Below, piece by piece: positions 37,528 to 47,436 of a stretch of DNA of 64,000 nucleotides. Position 1 is the first letter of the stretch. Each line of letters starts with the position of its first letter. The notes beneath the pieces are model-generated. The model had not been told where the DNA came from. It saw nothing but the letters and a program-made list of their open reading frames with translations, and made no database searches. The translations under genes and the position numbers were made by a program. Source of the stretch: an uncultured Tenacibaculum sp. (GTDB lineage: Bacteria; Bacteroidota; Bacteroidia; Flavobacteriales; Flavobacteriaceae). The stretch lies in contig NZ_CANMAX010000003.1 in NCBI RefSeq assembly GCF_947495995.1, positions 310,001 through 374,000 of the forward strand. The letters are read 5' to 3'.

Positions 37528-37556
37528 AAGAGTTGCCTTATGGTGACTCTTTTGTT
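37528..37556. terminator. Bidirectional terminator between the thioredoxin-fold gene and lodB
   Basis: 10-bp stem with two G-T pairs (37528-37537 with 37542-37551) followed by T-rich sequence on the plus strand. It separates the convergent genes. Confidence 0.75.
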
Positions 37557-37563
37557 TTATGGT

Positions 37564-38607
37564 CTAGTGTAGCTGAAATAATTTTTCTTTGTGTCTGATA
37601 TATTCGTTAAATATCGCATACATTTTTTCTTCGTAGTCTTTCAGACTTTTGTCATTACCGTTTAAATGTTTTTCAATAGTTGTAGCTGCTTCTTTCGCGG
37701 TGTAAATAGCATTTGAAATTCCGTGAGAAGAAATAGGATTAAAAGCCATGGCAGCATCGCCTATACTTAATACATTTTGAAATACAATTTGTGATGGAAT
37801 AGAAGAGTTAGCTTGTTTACCAAAAACTTTAAAATTCCCTTTTGTAGGCATACAGTATTTTAAAAAAGATGTTTCGTTAAGTAAAGTATTCCATTTTTTA
37901 TAATCTTTAAAATCCTTATAAAGTTTATTTTCTTTTGTGGTGTATAAAGAAACAATTCTCGTTGTTTCATTTAAATCCGAAATTGTTCCCCAAGCATTAC
38001 TGAAAGATTCAGTGAAAAAGCCGTATTTTAATTCTGGTCCTGTTTTAGGTAAATAACATAAATAAGCCAAGTTATTATCATATTCAATATTTTCGATATT
38101 GGCTTGTTTTAAGATATACCTTTTTCGTCCAGTTGCATCGATAATTAAATTGCAATTGATAGTTGCAAGTTTATTATTAAGTCCTTTTACAGATAAACTA
38201 TTATTGCTGTCTTTTATTGATATCTCCGAAATATCTTTGATTTGAATAATGTGTTTGCTTTTTTCTGCTAAAGCAGTACTGATTTTCTGTTTATTGATTT
38301 TTAGACCATTGCTAAATTTTCCTTTTAAGAAGAAATTTTCATCGCTAATTTGTGGGCTGTTCCATTTTGATTGATAACCATATGTTTTTGTTGAATAAGC
38401 CTCAAAAACTGATAAGAGATCAATTTCATCTAAGATTTCTAAAGTACTAGGAGGAATAGTTTCTGCTAAAGGTAAATTTTGTTTTGAATTAACTTTATCA
38501 ATAAGAATACTATGGATTCCTTTCTTTTCTAATAGTAATTGTAAAATGAGTCCTGAGACTCCTTTTCCAACAATTAAAACATCGGTGTTTAAAAGTTCAG
38601 GACTCAT
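37564..38607 (-). CDS. lodB: LodB-like FAD-dependent oxidoreductase (CTQ maturation partner)
   Basis: 347 aa. N-terminal Rossmann motif GKGVSG (14-19) after a beta-strand DVLIVG, LIIDATGR (second FAD contact) and GDAAMAFNPISSHGISNA (C-terminal FAD motif) mark a PHBH/halogenase-type flavoprotein. It follows the LodA-like gene by 9 nt. In Marinomonas mediterranea LodB is needed to form the cysteine tryptophylquinone in LodA, and the pairing here supports the same role. Slightly short of typical LodB (about 370 aa). The symbol is by homology and context. Confidence 0.8.
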   Translation of the reverse strand: MSPELLNTDVLIVGKGVSGLILQLLLEKKGIHSILIDKVNSKQNLPLAETIPPSTLEILDEIDLLSVFEAYSTKTYGYQSKWNSPQISDENFFLKGKFSNGLKINKQKISTALAEKSKHIIQIKDISEISIKDSNNSLSVKGLNNKLATINCNLIIDATGRKRYILKQANIENIEYDNNLAYLCYLPKTGPELKYGFFTESFSNAWGTISDLNETTRIVSLYTTKENKLYKDFKDYKKWNTLLNETSFLKYCMPTKGNFKVFGKQANSSIPSQIVFQNVLSIGDAAMAFNPISSHGISNAIYTAKEAATTIEKHLNGNDKSLKDYEEKMYAIFNEYIRHKEKLFQLH

Positions 38608-38616
38608 TATGGTGTA

Positions 38617-41043
38617 TTATTTAAAGATTAAAAAGAATTCAGAAGAACCTTCAGATCCACCACATTTATCGATATAATTTATTTCTATCGTAACAAATGA
38701 ATTGGCAGCTTCTTGTAAGTTAGATGTAATATCAATTGGAGCTTCAGGAGTAATTTTTCCACTACAATTATTGCTGAAATCGTGAGTAAAAACAGTATTA
38801 CCGTTAATTTTCATTTCAAAAACATCGTCAACATAAACATTACCTGTTCCTTCAAGATTAGACGATAAGAATGCAGATGCGTTTTCTGGAATCCACACCA
38901 TTTCTCTTGTGTTTGAATAAAATACACTTGGAGGAGCTAATCTCACAGGTTTAGCAGGAATAGCTTTTCCTAAAAATACAGAAGTTATATCTTTTACATT
39001 TTTACTTTCAGAAGCTACATAAACAAGTTCTGGAATTCCGTTTACATTAGATTTTCTACCAGCAACAACACCAACATTTTTCCATTTGTATACCATGTTA
39101 ATTAGGCCGTTCATGTAACCACCTTCTGCATGATAACCAACATAACCAGTGTCAGTAGTCATCAGCCAAGGAAGTCTGTTCGCATAAACATATTGAATAG
39201 TTTCAGGTTTTAATTCAGAATTACGCATGGCAACTAAACTTTCTTCAGTAAGCACATCTACAGGTAAATTTGCAGCCCACCAAGCAGGAATTGGATATTG
39301 ACTATCTAAGAATACTTTTTGGCAACTACCAGCATCCGATTGCCAAGGAATTCCCATCCATTTAGTTAAATCACCTGGCGTACTTTTCCATAACCAACCT
39401 TTGTCACTATTTCCGCTGATAGATTCTTTTACATCATCAGAATTCATTTGAAATCCAAAATCATTATAAAATATTTGACTTTGTTCTTCTGGAGTAGCTG
39501 CACCAATTCTTACTTCACGTAATCCGAAGAAAGAATTTCCAGGAGTAACGTTTGCATACGCTAAAGAGTTTTCAGCATACATTTGTGCATGTCGCATTGG
39601 CCATGTTAATTCTACACCAGGATGGAATCCTCCACCATATAACGTTTCTAAAACGGAGCGAGTCATTAATAAAGCTGTTTTAGCTGGATCTTTAGCTGCT
39701 TCTAAATATTGATTTTGATAATGCTTTCCAAGCTCGTCCATGGTAGTATAATCTCCTTCTAGTGAAGTAAAGTTACCATCTCTCCATTTTCTCAATTCAT
39801 CATATAAAACTGGAGGAATAGCAAACCATTGTGCTGGACTCCCAGGGTAATTAATTCCATCTCCAGGATAAAATGGATATTGTAATTCTTGAGTTCCACT
39901 ACCAATATTTGTGATGTCTGTTTTACTCTTACTAGGAATTATTGGTTCGTTGTTATAGTTGTATAATGGATCTCTAAATAATTGGAAGATCTTATTACGA
40001 ACAGGTTGTGCAGCTTCAGAATTACTATATAAAGCTTTAAATTCTTCAGTTGTCAATTCATCTATAGTTTCTCTAAAAGAAGGCGCAAGGAAATCACTTA
40101 AGTTAACCCATTGCATTCTATATAATCTGTAAAGAACAGGGAATATTAAACTAAAATCTGTAGTGAAACTTTCGTTAGCTATACCACAAATAAGATCGTA
40201 CATTGTCGCTAAAGGTTGAATTTGTGGAGCATAATCTGGTGGAGCAGAAGCAACCCAAGCAGCAGAATCAGCATCATTAAGTTCATAAGTTGTTCCATTC
40301 ATGGTTACTTTAGCAGTTACTTTTCCATCACAAATATCATCGTACCAATTTGAATTATCAGCAAAATCAGTGTTTAAATCAGAAGGATTTAATGCTGCTG
40401 AAATTCCATCACCCGGATAAAAAATAAGCGATCCTTCATCGTATTCAATAGCTCCTAAGTTTACGTCTCTAGCATTTAAGTTCATTGCGTTTGCAATAAA
40501 ACTATTGTTTTGTCCTTCTAAAGGAAAAGGAAATTTACCGCCTAATGCTACTGGTGATGTGTTTTTAGAAGTAATAGTTGTAGGAGCTGGACTGTTGACC
40601 AATTCCTTTCTGTAATCATAATCTTTACCGTTAATTAATTGTTCGTTAAGCACATTCGGATTTCTTCTAGAAGTACTTATTCCTGGAGCGATTTTTTCAG
40701 TGAAAAAATTAGGGCTTAAATTATGATTATCTGTATTTACAGACAAATCTAAACTATTATTAAAATCGTACCAGAAAGGTTTTTTGTTGGCAACTTCAAC
40801 AGTCCATTCAATATCACAAGAAGCTGGATCTATTTTTCGAATTGGTTTTCCGTTATCGTCACATTCATAAATATAAAAACGTTGTGCTTGTTTTTTAAGA
40901 GCTCCGTCTTTGGTGTGAAATTCTAAGTTTTCTTCATATAAGTTTGCCCATGGAACTTCTGGTGTAAATACTACATCAGCTTTATTGGTTGGACCATTTC
41001 CAAGTCTGGCAATTCCTATTGATGGATAAATTCGTAGTTTCAT
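38617..41043 (-). CDS. LodA/GoxA-type CTQ-dependent amino-acid oxidase
   Basis: 808 aa. The opening YPSIGIARLGNGP and the PWANLYEENL-type body are characteristic of the LodA family, quinoprotein oxidases that oxidise amino acids (lysine epsilon, glycine) with release of H2O2 and ammonia. The CTQ cysteine is most likely Cys574: Asp570-x3-Cys574 matches the essential Asp-x3-Cys spacing of LodA (Asp512/Cys516) and GoxA. The partner Trp may be Trp626 (NRLPWL); Trp588/589 are alternatives. The last about 100 residues form an extra beta-rich domain. No classical signal peptide; family members are exported unusually. The substrate cannot be told from sequence. Promoter-like TAAATTTG lies 26 nt upstream. 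Confidence 0.88.
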   Translation of the reverse strand: MKLRIYPSIGIARLGNGPTNKADVVFTPEVPWANLYEENLEFHTKDGALKKQAQRFYIYECDDNGKPIRKIDPASCDIEWTVEVANKKPFWYDFNNSLDLSVNTDNHNLSPNFFTEKIAPGISTSRRNPNVLNEQLINGKDYDYRKELVNSPAPTTITSKNTSPVALGGKFPFPLEGQNNSFIANAMNLNARDVNLGAIEYDEGSLIFYPGDGISAALNPSDLNTDFADNSNWYDDICDGKVTAKVTMNGTTYELNDADSAAWVASAPPDYAPQIQPLATMYDLICGIANESFTTDFSLIFPVLYRLYRMQWVNLSDFLAPSFRETIDELTTEEFKALYSNSEAAQPVRNKIFQLFRDPLYNYNNEPIIPSKSKTDITNIGSGTQELQYPFYPGDGINYPGSPAQWFAIPPVLYDELRKWRDGNFTSLEGDYTTMDELGKHYQNQYLEAAKDPAKTALLMTRSVLETLYGGGFHPGVELTWPMRHAQMYAENSLAYANVTPGNSFFGLREVRIGAATPEEQSQIFYNDFGFQMNSDDVKESISGNSDKGWLWKSTPGDLTKWMGIPWQSDAGSCQKVFLDSQYPIPAWWAANLPVDVLTEESLVAMRNSELKPETIQYVYANRLPWLMTTDTGYVGYHAEGGYMNGLINMVYKWKNVGVVAGRKSNVNGIPELVYVASESKNVKDITSVFLGKAIPAKPVRLAPPSVFYSNTREMVWIPENASAFLSSNLEGTGNVYVDDVFEMKINGNTVFTHDFSNNCSGKITPEAPIDITSNLQEAANSFVTIEINYIDKCGGSEGSSEFFLIFK

Positions 41044-41068
41044 TTTTATCTGATTTAAGGTTCATAAT

Positions 41069-41076
41069 CAAATTTA
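41069..41076 (-). promoter_or_regulatory. -7 element TAAATTTG for lodA-lodB
   Basis: CAAATTTA on the plus strand, a perfect TAnnTTTG reading leftwards, 26 nt before the LodA-type start. Confidence 0.45.
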
Positions 41077-41193
41077 GTTTTAGAAACGACGGCTTTAGAA
41101 ATAAATGCAATGAGGCCTCGAAATAGAGGAATAAGAAAGGTGTTTTTTGGGATAAATGTATTTGGTGATTTTTATCAAAAAAATGTAGAATAA

Positions 41194-41222
41194 AAAAAGA
41201 GTGCCTGTTTTAGACACTCTTT
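41194..41222 (-). terminator. Terminator of the DUF2723 gene
   Basis: 8-bp stem (41196-41203 with 41215-41222), followed on the minus strand by a run of seven Ts. It starts 7 nt after the DUF2723 stop. Confidence 0.75.
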
Positions 41223-41228
41223 GGTAAT

Positions 41229-44200
41229 TTATTTAGCAGGAATTGAATCTGCGAGTTTCTTTTGAAGCATTTCTATGGAATCTAATAATTGAAGCTCTTC
41301 TTCGTTTAATTCCGGTAAGTTTGGTGCCTCTTCAGGCATTTGAATCAAATGATTGAGTAATTTGATCTTACTTTCAAACATTTGATCAACTGCATTTTGA
41401 TAAGCTTCATCTTTATCAAATCGATTGATTTGAGATAAAATATTTTGATACATAAAGATTGTAGTCTCTAAATCATCTGCGATGTAAGCGATATCATCGT
41501 AAGTGCTGTAATGCTCTAATTGTTGATTGAAAATATCTAATAATGTTTCTGCAGTTTGCCTTGCTTTATCTTTATCACCAATTCTATAATATAACTCTGG
41601 ATAACCTAAAGAAATGCTATAGTGACCGAAATCTTTAATCGGCATTTTGTGAACAGATAAATCTAGAACTTCTTTAGCTGTAGCTGTATCTCCTTTGATT
41701 AAGAATTCTTCTGATAAACGCATTAAGTTATTTCGTAAAGAAATTACATTACGTTTTGCTTGTTCGTCTAAATATATTTCTCCGTTATTAATAGTTTTCC
41801 AATCCCATTTTTTAACGTTGTTATACATTTTTTCAGGATCTATTCTACCCATGTCAAACATAGATCGACCAGCAATTGGAGTTCTAATAGGAACCAATTT
41901 ATAAGCCATTCCGTCTAATTGTAAATAATCTTTTAACCAAATGTATTCTTCATCTGCACCAGCTCCACCTGTAAAATAAATAGGTCTTTTCCAGTCAAAA
42001 TTATTTAAGATATCAAGCATCAAAATTCTATTCTTAGTGATAACATCATCAATTTCAATATCAATGTAATCCACAATTTTATCAGCATCTTTTGGAGATA
42101 CAATTCCAGATTTTAAAGCATTCTCTTTGTTTACTGGAATCCTTATTCCTTTTGTTGGGAATAATTTCTCTTTTAATCCGTTTTGAGTTTCAAAATATGT
42201 AGCTTCATGATCTGTAGCAATCCAATCCATAAAAGATTTCAAAGGAATTACTGAATCTTTTAATTTAGGATGCTCAAAATAATAAGCAACATCTAATGTT
42301 CCATATTTATACTGATGATGTTGTAGTTTTGAAGGTATTGGATCTGCATCATATGTTTTCTTCTTCATTTGATCGATATACCAATCCGTAGCGAATAAAC
42401 TAGTGTTGATTATTTTAATATCTCTACGTACTCCTTCAATTTGTTGCATGTACCAAAGCGGGAACGTATCGTTATCACCAATAGTAAATATAATAGCGTT
42501 TGGATCACAACTTTCTAAATACGTTTGAGCGTTTAATTGTGCTATATAACGATCTGCTCTATCATGATCATCCCAGTTTTGGAATCCCATTAAAGCAGGT
42601 ACACTCAATAAAGAAACTATAGATATGGCTAAAGCGATAATAGGTTTTTTGCCATACATTTTTAAAGCTTCGTAAATTGCTAAAACTCCAAAACCAATCC
42701 AAATAGCAAATACATAGAAAGAACCAACTACAGCATAATCACGTTCTCTTGGTTCAAAAGGTTTAGGATTGGTATAGAAAATAATGGCAAAACCAGTGAA
42801 AACGAAGAATAAACCTAGTGTATACCATCTTTTCTTGTCTTCTTTTACATGATATAATAAACCAATAATACCTAATAGTAGAGGTAGGAAGAAATACGTG
42901 TTTCTACCTTTATTGTTTTTTACATCGTCAGGTAGTTTTTCTTGAGGAATTCCAAAGAATTCATCTATAGGTTTAATACCACTTAACCAATTTCCGTTAT
43001 TGTCTAAATGTCCTTGAATATCGTTTTGTCTACCTACAAAGTTCCACATAAAGTAACGACCGTACATATAACCAAACTGATAATTAAACATAAACTTTAA
43101 GTTCTCGGTAAAAGTTGGTCGTCTTCTACTACGTGCAGGAATACCGGCAATTTGCTTATAGTATTGCTCTGCGTTTGGATCAACCATTCTAGGGATGAAA
43201 CCTTTATGTTTACCAGACCATTTTGGAACAGCATTTTTGTATTGGTTTACAATTTCATACTTTCCTTTAATCTTTTCGTATTTAGGTTTATCATCTACAT
43301 AAATTTCATCTCCAGAAGCATCTCTTTCTTGTTCTTTTTTATAAGCAAAAGAATAGTACTTGTCGTAAAATACATTTGCATCACCATATTGTTCACGGTT
43401 ATAGTACGCTAATAGTTCTCTTGCACTAGAAGGATTGTTTTCATTAATAATAGTATCAGCATTAGCTCTAATTGGTAACATTAACCAAGAAGAGAATCCG
43501 ATCATGATAAATAAGATCGATAAAATTGCAGTGTTAGCTAATACTAGTTGTTTTTTTCTTGTGTAATGTAATCCGTAAACAAATAATCCGATTAAAACTA
43601 ATCCTGCGATTATTGTTCCAGAATTATAAGGAAGTCCTACAGAATTAATAAAGAATAACTCTGAAGCACTAAAGAATTTTAATGTAAAAGGAAATAAAAA
43701 CTTAAATACAAAAGCTAAAACTAAAATTGAAACAACAGTTGCAATTGAAGTAGTTTTGATATTGATTTCTTTGTAATTCTTAAAGAAATAAAGCATTACA
43801 ATCGATGGTATCACTAATAAAGATAAAATGTGAACTCCAAAAGATAAACCAACCACATAACTAATAAGAATTAACCATTTGTTACCTCGAGGTAAATTCA
43901 TTTCGCTTTCCCACTTTAAACCTAGCCAAAATAAAACAGCCATTAAGAAAGAAGACATAGCATATACTTCACCTTCTACAGCACTAAACCAAAAACTATC
44001 CGAGAACGTATAAGCTAAAGACCCTACTAATCCACTACCCAAAACAGCAATTTTTTCACCAGTAGTAAATTGTCCATTTTTATCTACTAATCTTTTTGCA
44101 AGATTAGTGATTGTCCAGAACATAAAAAGAATAGTGAATGCACTGGCTAATCCAGACATGAAGTTTACCATAAATGCCCAGTTACTAGGATCGCTACTAA

Positions 44201-44405
44201 ACATTGCAAAAAATGCACCTAACATTTGAAATAACGGAGCACCAGGTGGGTGACCTACTTCTAAGTTAACTGCGGTGGAAATATACTCTCCACAATCCCA
44301 GAAGCTAACAGTAGGTTCTAAAGTTAAGGTGTACGTTATAAGTGCAATACCAAATGAAACCCATCCTAAGATTATGTTCCATTTTTTGAAACTAAAGTCT
44401 TTCAT
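41229..44405 (-). CDS. DUF2723 multispanning membrane protein (GT117/O-mannosyltransferase-like)
   Basis: 1058 aa. About 12 membrane helices in the first about 600 residues, opening LEPTVSFWDCGEYISTAVNLEVGHPPGAPLFQ, the DUF2723 signature resembling protein O-mannosyltransferases (GT-C fold). Soluble C-terminal part with TPR-like helices (about 850-1058). Bacteroidota often carry this gene for envelope glycosylation, though the acceptor is not established. Ends at its own terminator; no operon partner. Confidence 0.9.
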   Translation of the reverse strand: MKDFSFKKWNIILGWVSFGIALITYTLTLEPTVSFWDCGEYISTAVNLEVGHPPGAPLFQMLGAFFAMFSSDPSNWAFMVNFMSGLASAFTILFMFWTITNLAKRLVDKNGQFTTGEKIAVLGSGLVGSLAYTFSDSFWFSAVEGEVYAMSSFLMAVLFWLGLKWESEMNLPRGNKWLILISYVVGLSFGVHILSLLVIPSIVMLYFFKNYKEINIKTTSIATVVSILVLAFVFKFLFPFTLKFFSASELFFINSVGLPYNSGTIIAGLVLIGLFVYGLHYTRKKQLVLANTAILSILFIMIGFSSWLMLPIRANADTIINENNPSSARELLAYYNREQYGDANVFYDKYYSFAYKKEQERDASGDEIYVDDKPKYEKIKGKYEIVNQYKNAVPKWSGKHKGFIPRMVDPNAEQYYKQIAGIPARSRRRPTFTENLKFMFNYQFGYMYGRYFMWNFVGRQNDIQGHLDNNGNWLSGIKPIDEFFGIPQEKLPDDVKNNKGRNTYFFLPLLLGIIGLLYHVKEDKKRWYTLGLFFVFTGFAIIFYTNPKPFEPRERDYAVVGSFYVFAIWIGFGVLAIYEALKMYGKKPIIALAISIVSLLSVPALMGFQNWDDHDRADRYIAQLNAQTYLESCDPNAIIFTIGDNDTFPLWYMQQIEGVRRDIKIINTSLFATDWYIDQMKKKTYDADPIPSKLQHHQYKYGTLDVAYYFEHPKLKDSVIPLKSFMDWIATDHEATYFETQNGLKEKLFPTKGIRIPVNKENALKSGIVSPKDADKIVDYIDIEIDDVITKNRILMLDILNNFDWKRPIYFTGGAGADEEYIWLKDYLQLDGMAYKLVPIRTPIAGRSMFDMGRIDPEKMYNNVKKWDWKTINNGEIYLDEQAKRNVISLRNNLMRLSEEFLIKGDTATAKEVLDLSVHKMPIKDFGHYSISLGYPELYYRIGDKDKARQTAETLLDIFNQQLEHYSTYDDIAYIADDLETTIFMYQNILSQINRFDKDEAYQNAVDQMFESKIKLLNHLIQMPEEAPNLPELNEEELQLLDSIEMLQKKLADSIPAK

Positions 44406-44545
44406 AATTTGAATAAAAAATCAATGCGAATGTACTAAATATTTTATGTTAAAAAATATAGTAGTTGCCTCTTGTAATCAATAGGTAGCAAAAATAACAG
44501 AAAGGTAGTGTTTGGGTGGTAAAGTTCTGTTAAAAGAAAAAAAAG

Positions 44546-44576
44546 TTTGCAGAATAAATAAATAGTTTTAAATTTG
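44546..44576 (+). promoter_or_regulatory. Promoter of tRNA-Gln copy 1
   Basis: -33 TTTG at 44546-44549, exactly 19-nt spacer, -7 TAAATTTG at 44569-44576; tRNA begins 17 nt downstream. A textbook Bacteroidota promoter. Confidence 0.75.
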
Positions 44577-44592
44577 CAGCCGCATTAGTAAT

Positions 44593-44663
44593 TGGCCTAT
44601 GGTGTAATGGCAACACACCGGTTTTTGGTACCGATATTCTAGGTTCGAGTCCTAGTAGGCCAA
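44593..44663 (+). tRNA. tRNA-Gln (UUG), copy 1
   Basis: 71 nt cloverleaf: acceptor TGGCCTA/TAGGCCA, D arm GTGT/ACAC, anticodon loop TTTTGGT giving anticodon TTG, T arm CTAGG/CCTAG with TTCGAGT loop, discriminator A. One C-A mismatch at the base of the anticodon stem. CCA is not encoded. Identical to copy 2. Confidence 0.97.
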
Positions 44664-44668
44664 CTTTT

Positions 44669-44702
44669 AAAAAAGCTTCTACAGTTCGTAGAAGCTTTTT
44701 TG
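44669..44702 (+). terminator. Terminator of tRNA-Gln copy 1
   Basis: Perfect 14-bp stem (44669-44682 with 44688-44701), 5-nt loop, T-run inside the right arm. Confidence 0.88.
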
Positions 44703-44835
44703 CATTTCATATTTTTCGAAAAACGGGTTAAGCTTTCAGTGTTTCTTTTTATCTATAGTTAAAAACGGTTAAACGAATCTTTAAAGAATAAGGCTTTGTA
44801 TGGTGGTAATTTAGCAAGTGTAAAACCCCGTTATC

Positions 44836-47280
44836 ATGAAAAAATTATTACTATTATTCGTCTTTTTAACGCAATTAACGATTGCTCAAAATTATAACTA
44901 TTTAGGAACGTATACATCTAATGGAACGCCAAATTATCTTGTGAATCCTGGTGATGAAGTTTCAGTAGAAACTTTAGAGAAAATAAGTAACGCTCTTCCA
45001 GAGTCTTATCCAGTTCCAGATTATAACCCACAATACATCACAGCTGGTTACGACACAAATGTAGAATTAGTGCAGGCAGCTGATGTTTTTATCACTTTTG
45101 TTGCTGAAGGAGCAGGATATAGAAATGTATTAGGTTTTTATACTTATGATTTAGACAATCCGCCAACATCAGCACCTTCAGAAGAAGATATCACAATTAT
45201 ATTCCCAAATGCATCAGCTTTAGGTAGTGGTGGTGGACTACAGGTTGGAGATAAAGTGAAGATTGGAAGCTTTCCAGCAAATACAGGTATTGGTTGGGTA
45301 TTAATAGCAAATGCGTGGAGTTCATCTCAGCAAAAAGTTGGTTATGGTCACTGGACTTTATTTTCAGATCCAGATTTTAATCCAGAAGCAAATGAAGAGT
45401 TAAGACATCATAATGTATTATTATCTGATGCAGAAAATGAAAGAATTATTTTAGGTTTTGAAGATATAAGAAGAGATTATAGAAGTTGTGACAATGACTT
45501 TAATGATGCAATCTTTTACATAACAGCTACGCCTTTTTCGGCTATGAGAATAAATAATGTAGCAGATGTTGATTCAGCAAGTAATGTTACATCTTCTTAC
45601 GATGGAGGTTTAGAGAGTAACGGAAAATTAGCTCAATTAATAGCAAAAAGAAATTTAAATAGAAGTAAGAATAAAACTTTTAAAGGGTTAAAAGAATTTC
45701 AAGCAAGATTTGATAAGCAATTATTAAGAAGTAGAGGAGGAAGTGGTGTAATGAATTATTTACCAGAGACAGGTATGTATGGTGTAGAAACAGCTTCGGT
45801 ATCTAGTCCAAATGATTTATTAGGCATTACTAATGCTTCTGAAGTATTTGCAGCAGATTATTACAATGGAAACGATAGGGTTTCAGCAATTTTAGCAACA
45901 AAAACAGAAGGTTCTGTATATGATCATTCAAAAGCAATTTGCGATCGTTTAAATAATTCTTCTATTGAAGATGTAAGAACAGTGATTTCTAGAGGTCATA
46001 AAATGGTAAGTTCAAAAATTAGAAGAGCAAACGGATTAGTTGAGTATACAGTTGGTTTCTCTGTGAAGATTGGAAGTGCTCAAAACGAACTACACAGTTA
46101 CTGGAATATTGAACAATATCCAGAAGGAGATTATTACAACTTCCAGGTTTGGGGAACTACATATTCACAAGTGTTTTCTAATGTGAATTTCATCTTAGAT
46201 ACTTTCTCAAATGAAAAAGACTTAGTGAGTGACGGAACAAATACTGAAATTCCATCTGTGTTTGTAAGTTCAGGGAAATATGCTAACGGAAAATTATACT
46301 TAAACATTATTAATAAAAATCAATCTACAGAGGTAATGTTTAACGGAAATATTCAAGAAACTGAGGTTTCAGATTCTTCAAATCACTCAGAAATGTTGAG
46401 CTTATCAGGAGCTTGGAACGAGTCTATCGTAGTTGATACAGGAGTTTTGTTTGATATAGGTTTCTCTTTAACAACTTCAACTTCTAGTGCTACAGATGGG
46501 TTATATTTAGCAGATGGTCCATGGGGAACTGATTATTTAGAAGATTATGCTTCAGTGACTAGACTAAATATTTCTAATGAAGATATTAATGATGAAGAAG
46601 GAGCTCATGAGATTAATAGAAATATCGAAGTACAAGGTGAAGTAAAAGGTAATATGAATGTGTTCAGACATGTTTTACCAGGAGATCAAACATTAAATGT
46701 AACAGATTACAATTTCATCACATTTAAAATGCAGACAACTAATCCAATTGAATTAGTATTAATGACAGAAGGTTTAGAAAACTGGGATAATAGATTAAGG
46801 TATTCAATTCCTGCAAACAGTGAAGAAACGTATTATGAAATCTCTTTCGAAGATTTTAAAGACGGTGAAGGTAATAGTGTAGATATTGAAGATGTAAAAA
46901 CAATTGTGTTCTCTGTGTTAGGAGATTATACGAACAGTGTTGCATACGATTTAAGTATAAGTAATGTTGCATTTAGAGCAGATAATTCAACGCTTTCAAC
47001 AGACGATGTTTTTGTGAGTAACGATAACAAAAAGATAATGAACTATCCTAATCCATTCCAAGGTTCTACTACAATAAGATTACCTAGAGAAACAAATGAA
47101 GTAAGTATAAAAGTATTTGATTTATTAGGTAGACAAGTATACACAGCAACATTAGAAACAAAAGGTTTAGACAGAAGAGAAGTAATTTGTAATCCTAGAA
47201 TAAATAATAGAGGAATATATAAGTATATCGCAACAGACGGGGAAGGAAATATGTATAAAGGTAGTTTTATGCATAGGTAA
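44836..47280 (+). CDS. T9SS-secreted DUF4114-domain protein
   Basis: 814 aa. Signal peptide MKKLLLLFVFLTQLTIAQ. Residues about 60-235 hold the DUF4114 domain (EGAGYRNVLGFYTYD ... GYGHWTLFSDPDFNPE ... LGFEDIRRDYRSCDNDFNDAIFYI), found in surface proteins and often Ca2+-linked. The middle is beta-rich and unrecognised. The last about 75 residues are a T9SS type A sorting domain (MNYPNPFQGSTTIRLP ... IYKYIATDG ...). Likely cell-surface or released; function unknown. It is flanked by the two tRNA-Gln genes. Confidence 0.88.
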   Translation: MKKLLLLFVFLTQLTIAQNYNYLGTYTSNGTPNYLVNPGDEVSVETLEKISNALPESYPVPDYNPQYITAGYDTNVELVQAADVFITFVAEGAGYRNVLGFYTYDLDNPPTSAPSEEDITIIFPNASALGSGGGLQVGDKVKIGSFPANTGIGWVLIANAWSSSQQKVGYGHWTLFSDPDFNPEANEELRHHNVLLSDAENERIILGFEDIRRDYRSCDNDFNDAIFYITATPFSAMRINNVADVDSASNVTSSYDGGLESNGKLAQLIAKRNLNRSKNKTFKGLKEFQARFDKQLLRSRGGSGVMNYLPETGMYGVETASVSSPNDLLGITNASEVFAADYYNGNDRVSAILATKTEGSVYDHSKAICDRLNNSSIEDVRTVISRGHKMVSSKIRRANGLVEYTVGFSVKIGSAQNELHSYWNIEQYPEGDYYNFQVWGTTYSQVFSNVNFILDTFSNEKDLVSDGTNTEIPSVFVSSGKYANGKLYLNIINKNQSTEVMFNGNIQETEVSDSSNHSEMLSLSGAWNESIVVDTGVLFDIGFSLTTSTSSATDGLYLADGPWGTDYLEDYASVTRLNISNEDINDEEGAHEINRNIEVQGEVKGNMNVFRHVLPGDQTLNVTDYNFITFKMQTTNPIELVLMTEGLENWDNRLRYSIPANSEETYYEISFEDFKDGEGNSVDIEDVKTIVFSVLGDYTNSVAYDLSISNVAFRADNSTLSTDDVFVSNDNKKIMNYPNPFQGSTTIRLPRETNEVSIKVFDLLGRQVYTATLETKGLDRREVICNPRINNRGIYKYIATDGEGNMYKGSFMHR

Positions 47281-47310
47281 GAAACAAATAGTAATATTTT
47301 TTCAAAAAAA

Positions 47311-47342
47311 ACAAAGTTTGTATTTGGTGATACAAACTTTGT
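47311..47342 (+). terminator. Terminator of the DUF4114 gene, overlapping the next tRNA promoter
   Basis: Perfect 13-bp stem (47311-47323 with 47330-47342), 6-nt loop. The -33 TTTG of tRNA-Gln copy 2 begins on the last base of the left arm and extends into the loop. Confidence 0.8.
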
Positions 47343-47353
47343 TTGTATATTTG
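47323..47353 (+). promoter_or_regulatory. Promoter of tRNA-Gln copy 2
   Basis: -33 TTTG at 47323-47326, 19-nt spacer, -7 TATATTTG at 47346-47353; tRNA starts 13 nt further. The spacing is identical to that of copy 1 although the surrounding bases differ. Confidence 0.75.
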
Positions 47354-47365
47354 CACCCACAAAAT

Positions 47366-47436
47366 TGGCCTATGGTGTAATGGCAACACACCGGTTTTTG
47401 GTACCGATATTCTAGGTTCGAGTCCTAGTAGGCCAA
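47366..47436 (+). tRNA. tRNA-Gln (UUG), copy 2
   Basis: Identical to copy 1 across all 71 nt, plus 3 nt on each side (77-bp direct repeat, 44590-44666 and 47363-47439). Anticodon TTG, discriminator A, CCA not encoded. Confidence 0.97.
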
